From Cryptomeria japonica (taxonomy: Eukaryota; Streptophyta; Pinopsida; Cupressales; Cupressaceae): a DNA stretch of 64,000 nucleotides. The notes beneath the pieces were generated by a model that saw nothing but the letters and a program-made list of their open reading frames with translations, was not told where the DNA came from and did not search any database. How positions within the stretch are numbered: the first letter of the stretch is position 1; each line of letters starts with the position of its first letter. The DNA lies in NCBI RefSeq assembly GCF_030272615.1, contig NC_081407.1, positions 144,712,897-144,776,896 on the forward strand. Reading direction: 5' to 3'. The translations under genes and the position numbers were made by a program. This document shows positions 44,355-55,103 of this stretch, piece by piece.

Positions 44355-47300
44355 CTAACCCTCCTCCAAAATAGTCCGGATGAAGTGGTACCTGAGCTGA
44401 ATGTGCTTTGTTCTTGAATGAAAAACAGAGTTCTTTGCAAGATGAATGGCACTCTGTCTATAAGTATACAATGGGCTATCCTCTTGTGTCTGACCCAATT
44501 CCTTTAGAAAACATTGCAACCAAATCATCTCCTTGCTGGCTTCTGTAGCAGCAACATACTCAGCTTCAGTGGTTGAAAGTGCAACAACCTTTTGCAGCCT
44601 AGAAATCCAACTGACTGCAGTTCCCTCTATAGTAAAAACATACCCTGTAGTACTCCTTCGTGAATCAATATCACCCGCTAGATCAGAGTCAACAAATCCA
44701 CTCAAAGCAGCATTAGATCCTTTGAAACATAATGCCTTCATAGTAGTTCCTTTCAAATACCGAAGAATCCATTTCACAGCATTCCAATGTTCCATACCTG
44801 GATTACTCATAAACCTGCTCACAACTCCCACTTCATGTGCAATATCTGGCCTTGTGCATACCATTGCATACATCAGACTGTCAACAGCTAATGAATACGA
44901 AATGTTAGACATTTTATTAACCTCTTCCTGTGCCTTTGGGCACATCTCCTTAGTCAATTTGAAATGACTAGCCAAAGGTGTACTAACTGTTTTTGCATCC
45001 TGCATGTTAAATCTTTTTAACACCTTCTTTATATACTCACTTTGGGACAAATTCAAGGTTCTATTTTTCCTGTCCCGTGTAATCCTCATACCGAGAATTT
45101 GCTTAGCTGCACCCAAATCCTTCATAGCAAATGACCTGGCTAATTTCTGTTTAAGATCATTTATATGTTGCATGTTAGACCCAGCAACAAGCATGTCATC
45201 AACATAAAGCAACAGGATAATATAACTGTCATTATCAAATCTCTTAAAATATACACAATGATCAGAATGACATCTATGATAACCGTGTTCAGCCATGAAA
45301 CTATCAAATTTTAAATACCATTGTCGGGGTGCTTGCTTTAGGCCATACAGACTTTTCTTCAACCTGCACACCAAGTTCTCCTTACCTTTGAACTCATATC
45401 CTTGTGGTTGCAACATGTAAATTTCCTCCTCCAAATCTCCATGGAGAAAAGCTGTTTTGACATCTAATTGTTCAAGATGTAAATCATCAGCAGCCACAGG
45501 ACTAAGTACAGTTCTAATTGAAGTCATTTTTACAACTGGAGAAAATATTTCATCATAATCTATACCCTTTTTCTGTCCAAAACATTTTACCACAAGTCTG
45601 GCCTTATATATTTTTTGACCTCCTTCCTCCTCCTTTAGTCGATAAACCCATTTGTTAGGCAAGGCTCTTTTTTCTGCAGGTAAAGGGACTAAGTTCCAAG
45701 TCTTATTTTTCATCAAGGAGTCCATCTCCTCTTTCATGCCTAGCTCCCACTGTTGTTTGGCATCTACCTGCATTGCTTCTTCATATTCTTCTGGTTCACC
45801 AGAATCCGTTAATAAAATAGAATACAAAGAAGGAGAAAATCTTTCAGGAGGTCTACTTGTCCTCGTAGAACGTCTAACACTTGCAGGAGTTTGTGGGACA
45901 ATCTGTTGTTGCTGAGCATCAGATACCTGTGGCATTTCATTTTCAGGAATCTCATCCAACACCACATATTCTTGTTTGTCCTGTTCATGCTTCTTTTCCT
46001 ACATCTATTTTTTATACATAACCTTCTCATTGAATATAACATCTCTACTTCTAATTATTTTCTTATTTTCAAAATCCCATAACCGATAGCCATATTCATC
46101 TATCCCATATCCAATGAAGGTACATTTCTGAGATTTAGCATCAAGCTTGGTTTTATTTTCTTTTTCAACATGGACAAAAACTTCGCAACCAAAAGTTTTT
46201 AGAAAAGAATAATTTACCTTTTTACCAGTCCATGCCTCCTTTGGAATACCACCATCCAAAGGGGATGAAGGTCCTCTATTTATCAAATAGACAGCAGTAT
46301 GTATAGCATCTGCCCAAAAATGTAAGGGCAATTTAGCATGCAATCTCATGCTCCTCGCACGTTCCATGATAGTCCTATTCATTCTCTCTGACACACCATT
46401 TTCCTGTGGAGTTCCTGGAACTGTCTTCTGCTTTTGAATCCCATTTAAGGAACAGTAATCTTCAAATGTTTTGCTGCAATACTCACCTCCATTATCCGAT
46501 CTGAGACACTTCAACTTTTTTCCTGTCTCATTCTCAACCAAAGCTTTCCATTTCTTAAAAGTTTCAAAAACATCTGATTTTTGTTTGAGGAAATATACCC
46601 ATGTTTTTTTGGTTGAATCATCAATAAAAATAACATAATAACAAGAGCCACCAAGAGATGATACCTGAGTCGGTCCCCATACATCTGAATGTACAAGCTC
46701 TAACTTCTCACTCTTCTTCTCTTTCCCAACCTTGAGAAATCTGACTCTTTTCTATTTACCATAAACATAGTTTTCACATAACTCTAAATCAATCTTCTTT
46801 AGTCCTGGCAATAGATTTTTGGAGTGAAGGATTTTCATCCCTTTCTCACTCGTGTGCCCAAGCCTATGGTGCCACATTATTGAATCTGTTCTTGCAACAT
46901 TTATTGTTGTTGTTCCTGCAATAACTTTATCTGTAGCAGCTAAGGTAGAGTAAGCGTTACCAGTACACAGATATAATGTGCCTACTTTCGCACCTTTAGC
47001 TACTACTAATGATCCTTTAGTGACCTTCCACATATTGTCTGAGAAGGTAACTATGCAACCTTCACTACCTAGTTGCCCTGCAGAAATTAAATTTCTTCTT
47101 AAATTAGGAACATGTCTTACCTCCTGCAGAAACCAGTCATTACCATTCTGCAACTTGATCTTTATCTTTCCTTTTCCAACAATTTGACAGGGCTCATCAT
47201 CACCCAAATATACCTGTCCAAAATGACCTTGAACATAATCTAGAAAATATTTTCTATGGGGTGTAGCATGAAATGAAGCCCCAGAATCTATTACCTAGGA

Positions 47301-48167
47301 ATCATTAACATTATCCAAACATAAGATTAAAGCATCTTGTAAAGTATTACTTGCAATATTAGCTTCCTTACTGTCATTTTCATTTTTGTCTCCTTTGTTT
47401 TTCTGAGACCAATAGTCTTTCTTTAGATGACCAGGCTTTTCGCAGTACCAGCAATCTTTCTTTCCTCTAGATTGAGAGCGTCCTTTCTTTGACTTCCCTC
47501 GTGACTTCTCATTCCTAGGGCCTTTTCCTCTTTCCTTTGATCTTCCTCTGTTCTCTATATTCAAAACACTACCCGATGATGTTGGAGTCTCACCTGTGCT
47601 TTTCCTTCCCATTTCCTCACTTAGGATAACACCAACAATATCATCAAATACCAAAGTATTTTTACCAGAGACAGAGTTACTTACAGCCATAACCAAGCTA
47701 TTCCAGCTTTCTGGCAAAAAACATAAAATCAAGAGAGCCCTAACCTCTTCTACAAAGGTAATTTTTACCGAAGACAATTGACTGGTAATTGTATTAAATT
47801 CATTTAAGTGCTCCACTACAGATCCTCCCTCACTCATTTTCAAATTAAACAAATGCTTCATAAGAAATACCTTATTCGAAGCCGAGGGTTTCTCATACAA
47901 CTTAGCCAATGTTGCCATCAAATCTATAGTCGTTTTTGCTTCTGTTATATTGAATGCTACAGATGACGCAAGACACAATCGAATGGATCCCAGTGCCTTT
48001 CTATCTAAAATGTCTCACTCTTCATCTGATATTGTGGTCAGTTTCTTTGCCTTTCCTTCCAATGGCCACCACAAATCCTTTTGATATAGGTAATCCTCCA
48101 TCTGCATTTTCCATAACTGATAATTCTAGTCGTTAAACTTTTCGACCTTGAATTTGGAATCCTCCAT
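44355..48167 (-). pseudogene. Copia E gag-pol (single frame, about six stops)
   Basis: ATG 48167 opens a 1270-codon frame without frameshifts to the stop at 44355. Gag: KVEKFND, then YQLWKMQMEDYLYQKDLW, and a CCHC knuckle CWYCEKPGHLKKDC-like (last Cys reads Tyr). Protease: VIDSGASFHATP. Integrase: finger WHHRLGH...LCENY (last Cys now Tyr), core SDVWGP, RSDNGGEY, TPQENGVSE, so D-D-E is intact. RT: SLYGLKQAPRQW and LLLYVDDMLVAG (YVDD at 45195-45206). RNase H: SGFVDSDLAGDIDSRRSTTGY, STTEAEYVAA. Stops lie near 48130, 48028, 47295, 46749, 45999 and 45993, several where Trp is expected. Decay is by point change only. Confidence 0.93.
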
Positions 48168-48210
48168 TGCTCCCACTCAAATCTGAAAGTCCTACCAATT
48201 TACAAAAAAC

Positions 48211-48225
48211 CTCGCTCTAATACCA
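48211..48225 (-). promoter_or_regulatory. Copia E primer-binding site
   Basis: The minus strand reads TGGTATTAGAGCGAG next to the 5' LTR, close to the initiator tRNA-Met site TGGTATCAGAGC common in plant elements. Confidence 0.8.
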
Positions 48226-48227
48226 AT

Positions 48228-48523
48228 TGTTAGGGTTTCAAGCAGATCTGAAGCAAATATGAACTAACAATTATATGTAGATTTAAATACAAAAGATACA
48301 GAAATAAAACAGGACATAGATAACACAGAGATTTAACGTGGTTCACCTAGAATGGGTTACGTCCACCATACACAACTGTCCAATCTTTCTTATTATCCAA
48401 CAAAAATAGTACATCAACCTTACAATGCCTTAAGCATCCTAGCCGCTTATAACATGCATTTTTAGGGCAACAAACAAAGTCTAAGTGTACAGTACTTTGC
48501 TGATTAGTCGCCACATTTCAACA
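48228..48523 (-). repeat. Copia E 5' LTR (296 bp, internal deletion)
   Basis: Matches 43652-44107 at both ends but jumps from acaaagtc to taagtgtacag, lacking about 160 bp that includes the GC-rich block. Other differences are mostly C/T or G/A. Confidence 0.88.
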
Positions 48524-49853
48524 CCACCCTCACCCCTCTGTTGTCTAACATCAGCTGGCACCCTGCTGCTACTAGCACCAGGATCACCACCACTCCGTAG
48601 GGGAGTCTCAGCTCTCTGTGCCTGTCCCTACCTATGGCCTTGTCCTTGTCCCTATAACGGTGCGGGAACATCATCCTCAACATCCTCAATATGAGGAGCC
48701 TGCTCTACTGGATCTGAGAATCGAGGGAATGAATGCTGCTGAAACCAATCTCTATACTGGGGCAATACCCCCGCATCCACCACATCATCCATATAATCCC
48801 ACCTCAAGTGATGTAAACCAGTCAGCTCCTGCATCGCCAAAGCATAGGACAATCGTGGAGACCATCCCTGTCTCTCCTCATCTGCGTAACGCGCATAAGT
48901 TGTGTACTCTTGCAAGATCCCCTGAGGCTGGCCATACTGCCTCATCACTTGAGAAACGACGAATCGCTCCATAATGGTATGTGATCTTCCGATAAGAGGG
49001 CGCGTAATAAAAAAGTCCCTGTGAACCATCCACCAGTCATCCCACAACTCCAAGCCTCTATACGGTCTCCATACAATGGCTATCAGGTCATCTAGCTGTC
49101 GTCTCCAAAAATCTATCTTGCCCAGATGGGGCTGCGTAATGTATCCGACATATACCTATATATAATCGACTACCCAGGCTCTCTACTGTCATCTACTATG
49201 GGCCGACAAATGAGAAGGTGCTCCCAAGCCCACACCTGCAAAATATATACACCAGTGACCATGCTCCGCCCATCTCTATACATGATCTCATGCATCTCTC
49301 AATACATGTGGGCCAATAAACGCGAACCCCAGCCAAGTCTCTGAGGGGTCTCTATCAATCTCTCTAGCATCCGACCCCATCCGCACTGGAAGCCCTGTTG
49401 CCCTATGTCTGGCATCAGAAAATAGCCTATGAACCCTACTAGAACACATGCCAGAGGATACTCCTCACTGTACCTGCTCATCAGTATGTTCCAACTAATG
49501 GAACGAGTCAAAATGTCAGGATCACTGAAGACATGCCTCACTGCATGTAATCCTGGAAGGTGCCCTGCATCATAATCCACCTTATCCCTAGCAAAAGGGA
49601 TGCGGAGGATCCTATATACATCCTCAGGAGTGATAGTCAACTCCCCCACCGACAGATGAAACATGTTCTTCTCTGAATGAAAATGCTCTACCAATGCCGT
49701 GAGCATCCTGTGGTTCACACTGATATCAGGTAATCTCAATAGATGAGTCAAGCCACACAAGTCAATATGAGCATACTCAACCTCAGATAAATGTCGAACT
49801 AATGCCATAGTAGGAGGATAAACACATCTAAACAACATAGGAAGTAATCGAAC
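48524..49853 (-). pseudogene. Antisense PMD gene of element D: exon 2 with PMD core
   Basis: Plant mobile domain (aminotransferase-like) protein, a family found both in host proteins and in plant transposable elements; molecular role here unknown. Exon 2 begins at 49853 after a TTTTTTGTAG acceptor. It reads LPMLFRCVYPPTM..., LTALVEHFHSEKNMFHLSVG, ELTITPEDVYRILRIPF, CVLVGFIGYFLM and LGWGSRLLAHMY. A stop at 49299 is followed in frame by EMHEIMYRDG and VYILQVWAWEHLLICRPIVDD. Another stop and a frameshift near 49160 lead to IDFWRRQLDDLIAIVWRPYRG, then RSHTIMERFVVSQVMRQYGQPQGI. These blocks match PMD architecture. A Gly/Gln-rich tail runs to 48524, where copia E interrupts it. Three or more stops: now a pseudogene. 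Confidence 0.8.
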
Positions 49854-50318
49854 CTACAAAAAATCAACAACGAAGCATCATAAAACATTCCAAATGAGCC
49901 TACAAGAGAAGTAAAACATCATGCAAATTCAACTAAGTCGCATGCAAAATCAAAATTTCACGTTTGAACCTTCAAAAATGCTCACTGTCTCCCGAACGAC
50001 AAAACACGGAGAGATAGAATCTCGTACGAGCCAAGATTAGCTCTTGCACGACAAAACAACCCCAAATGACATACTATTGGCTCCCGCATGACAAAATGGT
50101 CTTTTAACAGACTTGTCGTATGATACGAGGGTGCATACCGAACGACAATTCTAATGACCCTAAACAACAAAAGAAATTTTACCAGTTACTCGTACGAGAC
50201 AGGATCCTGTCTCGCACGATAAAACGTGAAACCTGACGCCACACATACGAAAAACTTGCAAAATGAACAAAAAAATTCAAAATTGAAAACATAAAGAGGC
50301 TTAAGATCGATCACTTAC
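49854..50318 (-). other. Intron 1 of the antisense PMD gene
   Basis: 465 bp, starting GTAAGTGATCG and ending TTTTTTGTAG on the minus strand: strong plant donor and acceptor. Phase 0 on both sides. It contains the second CGTACGA-like cluster (49980-50230). Inferred from signals only. Confidence 0.6.
49985..50225 (-). repeat. Second CGTACGA-like cluster, in the antisense intron
   Basis: About eight variants: ccgaacgacaa, ctcgtacgag, tgcacgacaaaa, cgcatgacaaaa, gtcgtatgatacga, ccgaacgacaa, ctcgtacgag, cgcacgataaaa. Same core as the leader cluster at 29690-29912. Confidence 0.65.
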
Positions 50319-50393
50319 CGTTGGCTCATAGTTTCGGAGTTGATTATGTCTTCTCTGGCGCTTGAATCGATGCTGATGAGTAGGGACCACCAT
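50319..50393 (-). pseudogene. Antisense PMD gene of element D: exon 1
   Basis: ATG at 50393 opens 25 codons (MVVPTHQHRFKRQRRHNQ, ending YEPT) that stop exactly at a GTAAGT donor. The basic N-terminus (RFKRQRR) could act as a nuclear signal (inference). A TATATA box lies about 75 bases upstream. A 25-codon exon cannot be recognised by similarity; I chose it for the coincidence of ATG, phase, donor and TATA. Confidence 0.55.
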
Positions 50394-50465
50394 TTTCTTC
50401 GCAAAAGGCTTTTTGAATTTTCAAACTTGGAAGGTTAAAATGATTTGACAATGACACTTTTGTCC

Positions 50466-50474
50466 CATATATAG
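50466..50474 (-). promoter_or_regulatory. Candidate TATA box of the antisense PMD gene
   Basis: The minus strand reads GGCTATATATGGG about 75-80 bases before the exon 1 ATG, a good plant TATA match. It suggests transcription independent of the LTRs. Confidence 0.5.
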
Positions 50475-50954
50475 CCAAAAACCTAATTTTTCAACTTGCT
50501 CCGATGGACACGAAAATTGTACCCTTAGCTAATTTGACCGTTCTGATTCCATTTTTGGGATCGAAATCAAAATTCGAGATCATTTTGCTAGTCAATTTCA
50601 CAATTTGGACCACTTAGCACTTTTCATCAAATGCTCTTTCTTTAACTTTGCGCTCAATTTCAACACTGAATCTCAATTTAATTTCTACAAATCAACTTTG
50701 CGCTCAATTTCTCACTAAATTTTCAAAAATTCCTCTGAATTAATTTGTGCTCAAACAACTTATCATTGCTCAAAATTGCCTATAATCATTATGTACCCTC
50801 GCTATCTTTCGATTTCACTCCCGAGGGGGCATACTTGTGACCTTACGATCTTACATCTTCAAATGTCAAGAAAATTTTCAAATCTTCATCGAAAGTCGAG
50901 CAAAACATCTTTTTCAAACTAAAGAAAATCAATCAAATCCTCATTGCTAGGGGC

Positions 50955-51491
50955 ATCTCAACTTCATCACTTTATATCAAGTTGAGATCTCTCGATTATC
51001 TGAATCAAATCAATCACTAGGGGCATATCAGTTTCATCGCTTCATATCAAGCTAATATTGTCTTTTATCTAAATCAATCTCTTAATGTTAATCAGTTTCA
51101 TCACTTTTCATCAAGCTGATTATTCGTTTAAACTCAATAAAGTGTTTAAAGAGTTTATTTGATCACACTCAATCTAAGCAGGTGTTCAGTATTCGTCGCT
51201 TTGGATCAAGTTGGACAGTTTATCTTCGCTCATCGTGTCTTGATCAATCAAGTTCAAGATCGATTTTTATCATCACTTGTTGTGTCTAGATCAATCAAGT
51301 TCTAGATCAGTAAGATCCGCTTCTTGATCAATCAAGTTCAAGTTCGGTATCTTTGTTTTCTATCGTTCCTAAGTTCAATCAAGTTCAGGATCAGTATCGA
51401 TTTAATCAGACTTCATTCAACTTCGTTGCTTCGAATGAAGATAAACACGTCATTTTTCATCTAGTTCGTGATCAATCAAGTTCAGAACTAG
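50955..51491 (+). other. Array of hairpins with constant loops before the element D polypurine tract
   Basis: At least eight stem-loops in two types. Type 1 has 14-base loops: 50955-50988 (ATCTCAACTT/AAGTTGAGAT), 51025-51058, 51091-51120, 51183-51217 (one bulge) and 51411-51440 (CTTCATTC/GAATGAAG). Type 2 has the constant 10-base loop tcaatcaagt: 51238-51259 (TCTTGA/TCAAGA), 51285-51306 (TCTAGA/TCTAGA), 51323-51342 (CTTGA/TCAAG) and 51461-51491 (CTAGTTC-TGA/TCAGAACTAG, one bulged G). A weaker type 2 unit lies at ~51369-51390. Stems differ while pairing is kept. Confidence 0.7.
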
Positions 51492-51546
51492 CATCTCCTA
51501 GACATCAAATTTTCTTTGAACCAACGTGTTGCTCGCACATTAATTC

Positions 51547-51560
51547 AAAGAGGGGCAAAT
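51547..51560 (+). promoter_or_regulatory. Element D polypurine tract
   Basis: caaagaggggcaaa immediately before the 3' LTR. Confidence 0.8.
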
Positions 51561-52631
51561 GTAATACCCTGAAAATGGTCATCTAAACCATGGGCCCCCA
51601 AGCTCGACAACGTCACCAAGGTCCTAACCAAAGGCAATTAAATCAATCTTGAGCACACAATTAATTCTTTAATCATCAAATTTCACATGGCAAAATCAAT
51701 AACTCAATATTAATTAAATATTTATTTAATTAATTGATCATTCCAAGTAAATTATTTTAAACAATTATCTTATTTATTTTATTAAATATCCTAGCATATT
51801 TAATTAAATAAATCAATTTGCCATAAATCTTCAAAAAAGGAAACAAATCAAGAAAGGGGAATTGGAAATTATGAGCACACATCTTCAAAAAAAGAAATAA
51901 ATCATCAAAAAGGAATTAATTGACCAAAAAAGAATTAAAAATTTTAGAAAAAGAAACCAATTGGAGATAATCTTGAAAAACAAATTAAAAATTGATAGAT
52001 AATCTCAAAGAAAGCAATTAAAACAATTAAATATTAAAATTGAATGAAATAGAGAATAAATCAGTTGTTTTTTTATCTTAATTTTAGTTCAATTTCTTTT
52101 AAAACTAAGAAAAACATCCAATCACATCAATTCACCTAGATTGTGCTTCCTATTGGAAAATCTTGACTACTCATCATCATTCGATCTCAGCCTTTGGTTT
52201 CTTTCTGAATTTTCTATAAATTTAGACTCTCATCTCTCATTCAAAAGATCCTAGAGAATAAATTGTTATTATGTTGTTTTTGCTCTAGGTTCATTAATAT
52301 TTGTGCATTCAGATATTCACATATTAGTTATTTCATATTGCATACATATTTAGATCATTTATCTCATTTATTGCTTAAATCGTGTTAGATTAATCTTGCA
52401 TTCATCTAGCTAAATCCATGCTCATAAAGATTTAAAAATCCTTCGTTTAGGTGTTGTCTAGTCATAGGATAGCTTAGCAATATGAGAGCAATCTAAACTT
52501 GCATCTACTAGAAGGCAATGGGTCGATTTGTTATGGTTTTCTTATTCATGTTTATATCTGTCTAACCATGCATGTAATGACTTGATTGAAGTGTTGTGCT
52601 TACAGATACAGGTCCACTTTTCACACACACA
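51561..52631 (+). repeat. Element D 3' LTR (1071 bp)
   Basis: Starts TGTAATACCCTGAAAATGG and ends CTTTTCACACACACACA, followed by TSD ctagt. Matches the 5' LTR. Confidence 0.92.
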
Positions 52632-52636
52632 CTAGT
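52632..52636. repeat. Element D target-site duplication, right copy (ctagt)
   Basis: Identical to 28525-28529. Confidence 0.9.
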
Positions 52637-53562
52637 AGCCTAGAGAAACCAATACACTAGATCATGTGGAACAACTCTAGATTATTGTAGAATATCACAA
52701 GACAAAACCATTGAATTTTTCTCTATTCAATTTTATTCATCACTATTTCTTATAATTGTTGGTAATAATATTTTAGAACAAATGAGACCTATATCATATC
52801 TTATAAATTGTTCCTATCATAAATGAATTTGCAATTAAATGTGTTGATTTGTCTCCTTTTTATATGATCATCCATTTCTCACTCATTCTCCGATATGCTT
52901 AATAGCATAGATGCAACCAAACTATGACATACAGATTACTATCTTTTTTTGGCATATCAAATTTCTTGAATCTAATTAGACCATCTTACTGTAATATCTT
53001 TTCTCTCATGATCTAATTGGAGTTGTTTAATTGTGTGAACTATGAGCAATGAGAAAATTAATTATCTTGCTACATTTTCTTGAAAACTGCCATCTAAAGT
53101 CATAAAAATGAAGTTATTGGCACTACCTTCAATTGGTTCTACATTCCATTATGTTTCCTTGATGGAGATGGTAATGAAAGGGGTGTATTTTTGGAATAGT
53201 AGTCCAAGAGGTGGTTTTTTGGTGATACTGGGACGACACTATAAGAGTATATGTAACTTGCAACAATCATTAGAATCTCACCATGTCTATAATATTTAGT
53301 TTGAAGGTCTCATTATCGTAAATAATATGTGATTATTTAAGGATTAAACTACAATTAAAAGTTTCTAGGTTAGGTTTAGTTTCTTTTTGTGATTTATTCT
53401 CTAACCCTAACCTTGATCCAACTTTCATAATCAACTTTTTTTCCAGTTTAATCGTGATAAATTTGAAAAAATCTTATTGGAAGAAAGATTTTTGTTGTTT
53501 TAACTCAAAGAAAATCTTATCTCCATTTAAAATTGTTGCTCATTGCAATTTTGTAATGTCCC
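52637..53562. other. AT-rich spacer, nothing recognised
   Basis: No gene or terminal repeat found. The short frame at 53108-53299 has no recognisable domain. Confidence 0.4.
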
Positions 53563-53664
53563 CTATTTATACACTGTCAATTCCCAAGAGCAACATCTAT
53601 TTCACTACCTTTTATCACTATTAATTGAGCATAACTAACTAATTCTTTGTAATATAACTTATGA

Positions 53665-53669
53665 TGCCA
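53665..53669. repeat. Element F target-site duplication, left copy (gccat)
   Basis: gccat, repeated at 56167-56171. Confidence 0.85.
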
Positions 53670-54694
53670 TTGTAATGTCTCCTGCCTAATTAGCATAATT
53701 TACCCATTTCAATATACTAAAATTGATTGAGAGACTAATCATGAGAATCAGTCATTGATATTCTTCAACTTATTAGTTATTAAGAAGTGCTTATTTATCT
53801 TCCTCATTAGATAATTAAATTCATTATTCATAGTTCTTAATATAGATATCAAACCCTGCTATTACTTCGGTTTTAAGAGAGAAGGGTCTATGCATGTTAC
53901 CAAAGCGCTTAGAGACCAACTACAATAGGTTCCCTCAAAGTTTACAGATCCAATCCCTTACCTATCCTGGGTCTATACCCTCAAGGCTTATGGGTCGCTG
54001 AACCCCACCCTATCTTGGGACTTAACCTATTTCTTGGATTTAGACTACCCCTCTTTGGAACACCTCATCCCCATCTTCATAAATACTGATAATAGTAGCA
54101 AGAATGAATAGTATATACATATTTTTCTTAATGTTTATTACCTTAAGAGTTCTTTCTGATTTACAATCTAATTATTATAAATATATAACTGCAGAACAGT
54201 TCTCAGAAAGAAGCCTCGATGCTATAACAATTTATGAATAAAACATACTGATGGCAACAAGATATAACAATCTGCTTATATCCACTGATCTCTATTTTCT
54301 TTCCTTATCATTCGATGCCTTCTTCCCCCTAGAAATCCTATCCTTACAACCTCTTTCAATGGTCTTGTGTGCAAGGACATGGCTCTTAGTCAACACCCTT
54401 TACTTGCACCCCCTTCCATCATCACGAGTTTCTTAATAAGTTGTTGCTAAGAATTAATGGAATCGTCCCTTTTCAAACAACACTTCAATACTTGGGATTT
54501 ATTTATTATATTATTTAATATTAATTTTTATTGATTATAAATTAATATTAAATATTAAACAATGTTGATAAATCAATATTTAGATATTGATTATATAAGA
54601 ATATAAGATAGAAATTGGTTATATAAGAAATAAATTAATAAGATGAGAAATAAGATAATTGATTATATATCAATATTTATGTAGGGATATTACA
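53670..54694 (-). repeat. Element F 3' LTR (1025 bp)
   Basis: The plus strand runs from tgtaatgtctcctgcc to gtagggatattaca. Both ends carry an imperfect inverted TGTAAT...ATTACA. Confidence 0.88.
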
Positions 54695-54712
54695 GTCCTT
54701 CCCTCCCAAAAT
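54695..54712 (-). promoter_or_regulatory. Element F polypurine tract
   Basis: The minus strand reads AATTTTGGGAGGGAAGGAC next to the 3' LTR. Confidence 0.7.
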
Positions 54713-55088
54713 TGCTTGTCCTCAAGCAATAATCATTCACTAAATTTTCTTAATGTAAAGGTTCCTTACTAACTCTAACTGATTTTTAATCTTAAGAAAA
54801 GTTTTCTCTCATCAATTGTAATCGTAAGAACTGTGTTTAGTTGCTTCCTTGAGACAAACAAAAGTGAGAAGCATGACACACATCTATGACCTTCATATCC
54901 CCTTTGGTTCACTCTTGTTATTCATATTCTAGATTAACTAAAAATATAGAGCCAAACATAGAGCATACACATGGATATATGAAGTATGAAGACACAGACT
55001 ACACGTGAATATACTCATTGTTAGACCCTTCTTATTGGCTAGAATGCATTCATTATTTTAGCCTTACCCTACAATATAGAAAGATCAA
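54713..55088 (-). other. Element F interior
   Basis: Non-coding. It shares ordered blocks with 61881-62470 (attgcttgtcc.caagcaat, gttttctctcatcaat, gaagcatgacacacatctatgacctt, catattctagat.aac.aaaaat, cattgttag.ccctt), so it derives from the interior of the same gypsy family. Confidence 0.7.
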
Positions 55089-55101
55089 GGCTCTAATACC
55101 A
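55089..55101 (-). promoter_or_regulatory. Element F primer-binding site
   Basis: The minus strand reads TGGTATTAGAGCC two bases inside the 5' LTR; initiator tRNA-Met type. Confidence 0.8.
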
Positions 55102-55103
55102 TT

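Larger units (their letters stand above)
43652..48523 (-). mobile_element. Element E: Ty1/copia (Tork/Tnt1-like) inserted in the PMD gene
   Basis: Complete 4,872-bp copia element on the minus strand: 5' LTR 48523-48228, primer site, one gag-pol frame, polypurine tract, 3' LTR 44107-43652. The order PRO, IN, RT, RNase H is diagnostic for copia. RT phrases such as STPLASHFKLTKEM and ILGMRITRDRKNRTLNLSQ fit the Tork/Tnt1 lineage. It sits in the antisense gene of element D, in the same orientation as that gene, and is therefore younger than D. Confidence 0.92.
28530..52631 (+). mobile_element. Element D: giant Tat-lineage Ty3/gypsy element with antisense PMD gene
   Basis: Complete from LTR to LTR with a perfect 5-bp TSD. 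It spans 24,102 bp, of which 4.87 kb is nested copia E. Order: LTR, primer site, 1.8-kb leader, ORF1, gag, protease, G-patch module, RT, RNase H, archaeal-type RNase H, integrase, A-rich repeats, antisense PMD gene (minus), hairpin array, polypurine tract, LTR. ORF1 before gag, dual RNase H and an extra antisense gene are all known separately in the plant Tat/Ogre group, which is the basis for the lineage. All plus-strand genes carry stops, so this copy is not autonomous. The LTRs differ at about 18 sites in the first ~440 bases by my count. Confidence 0.92.
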
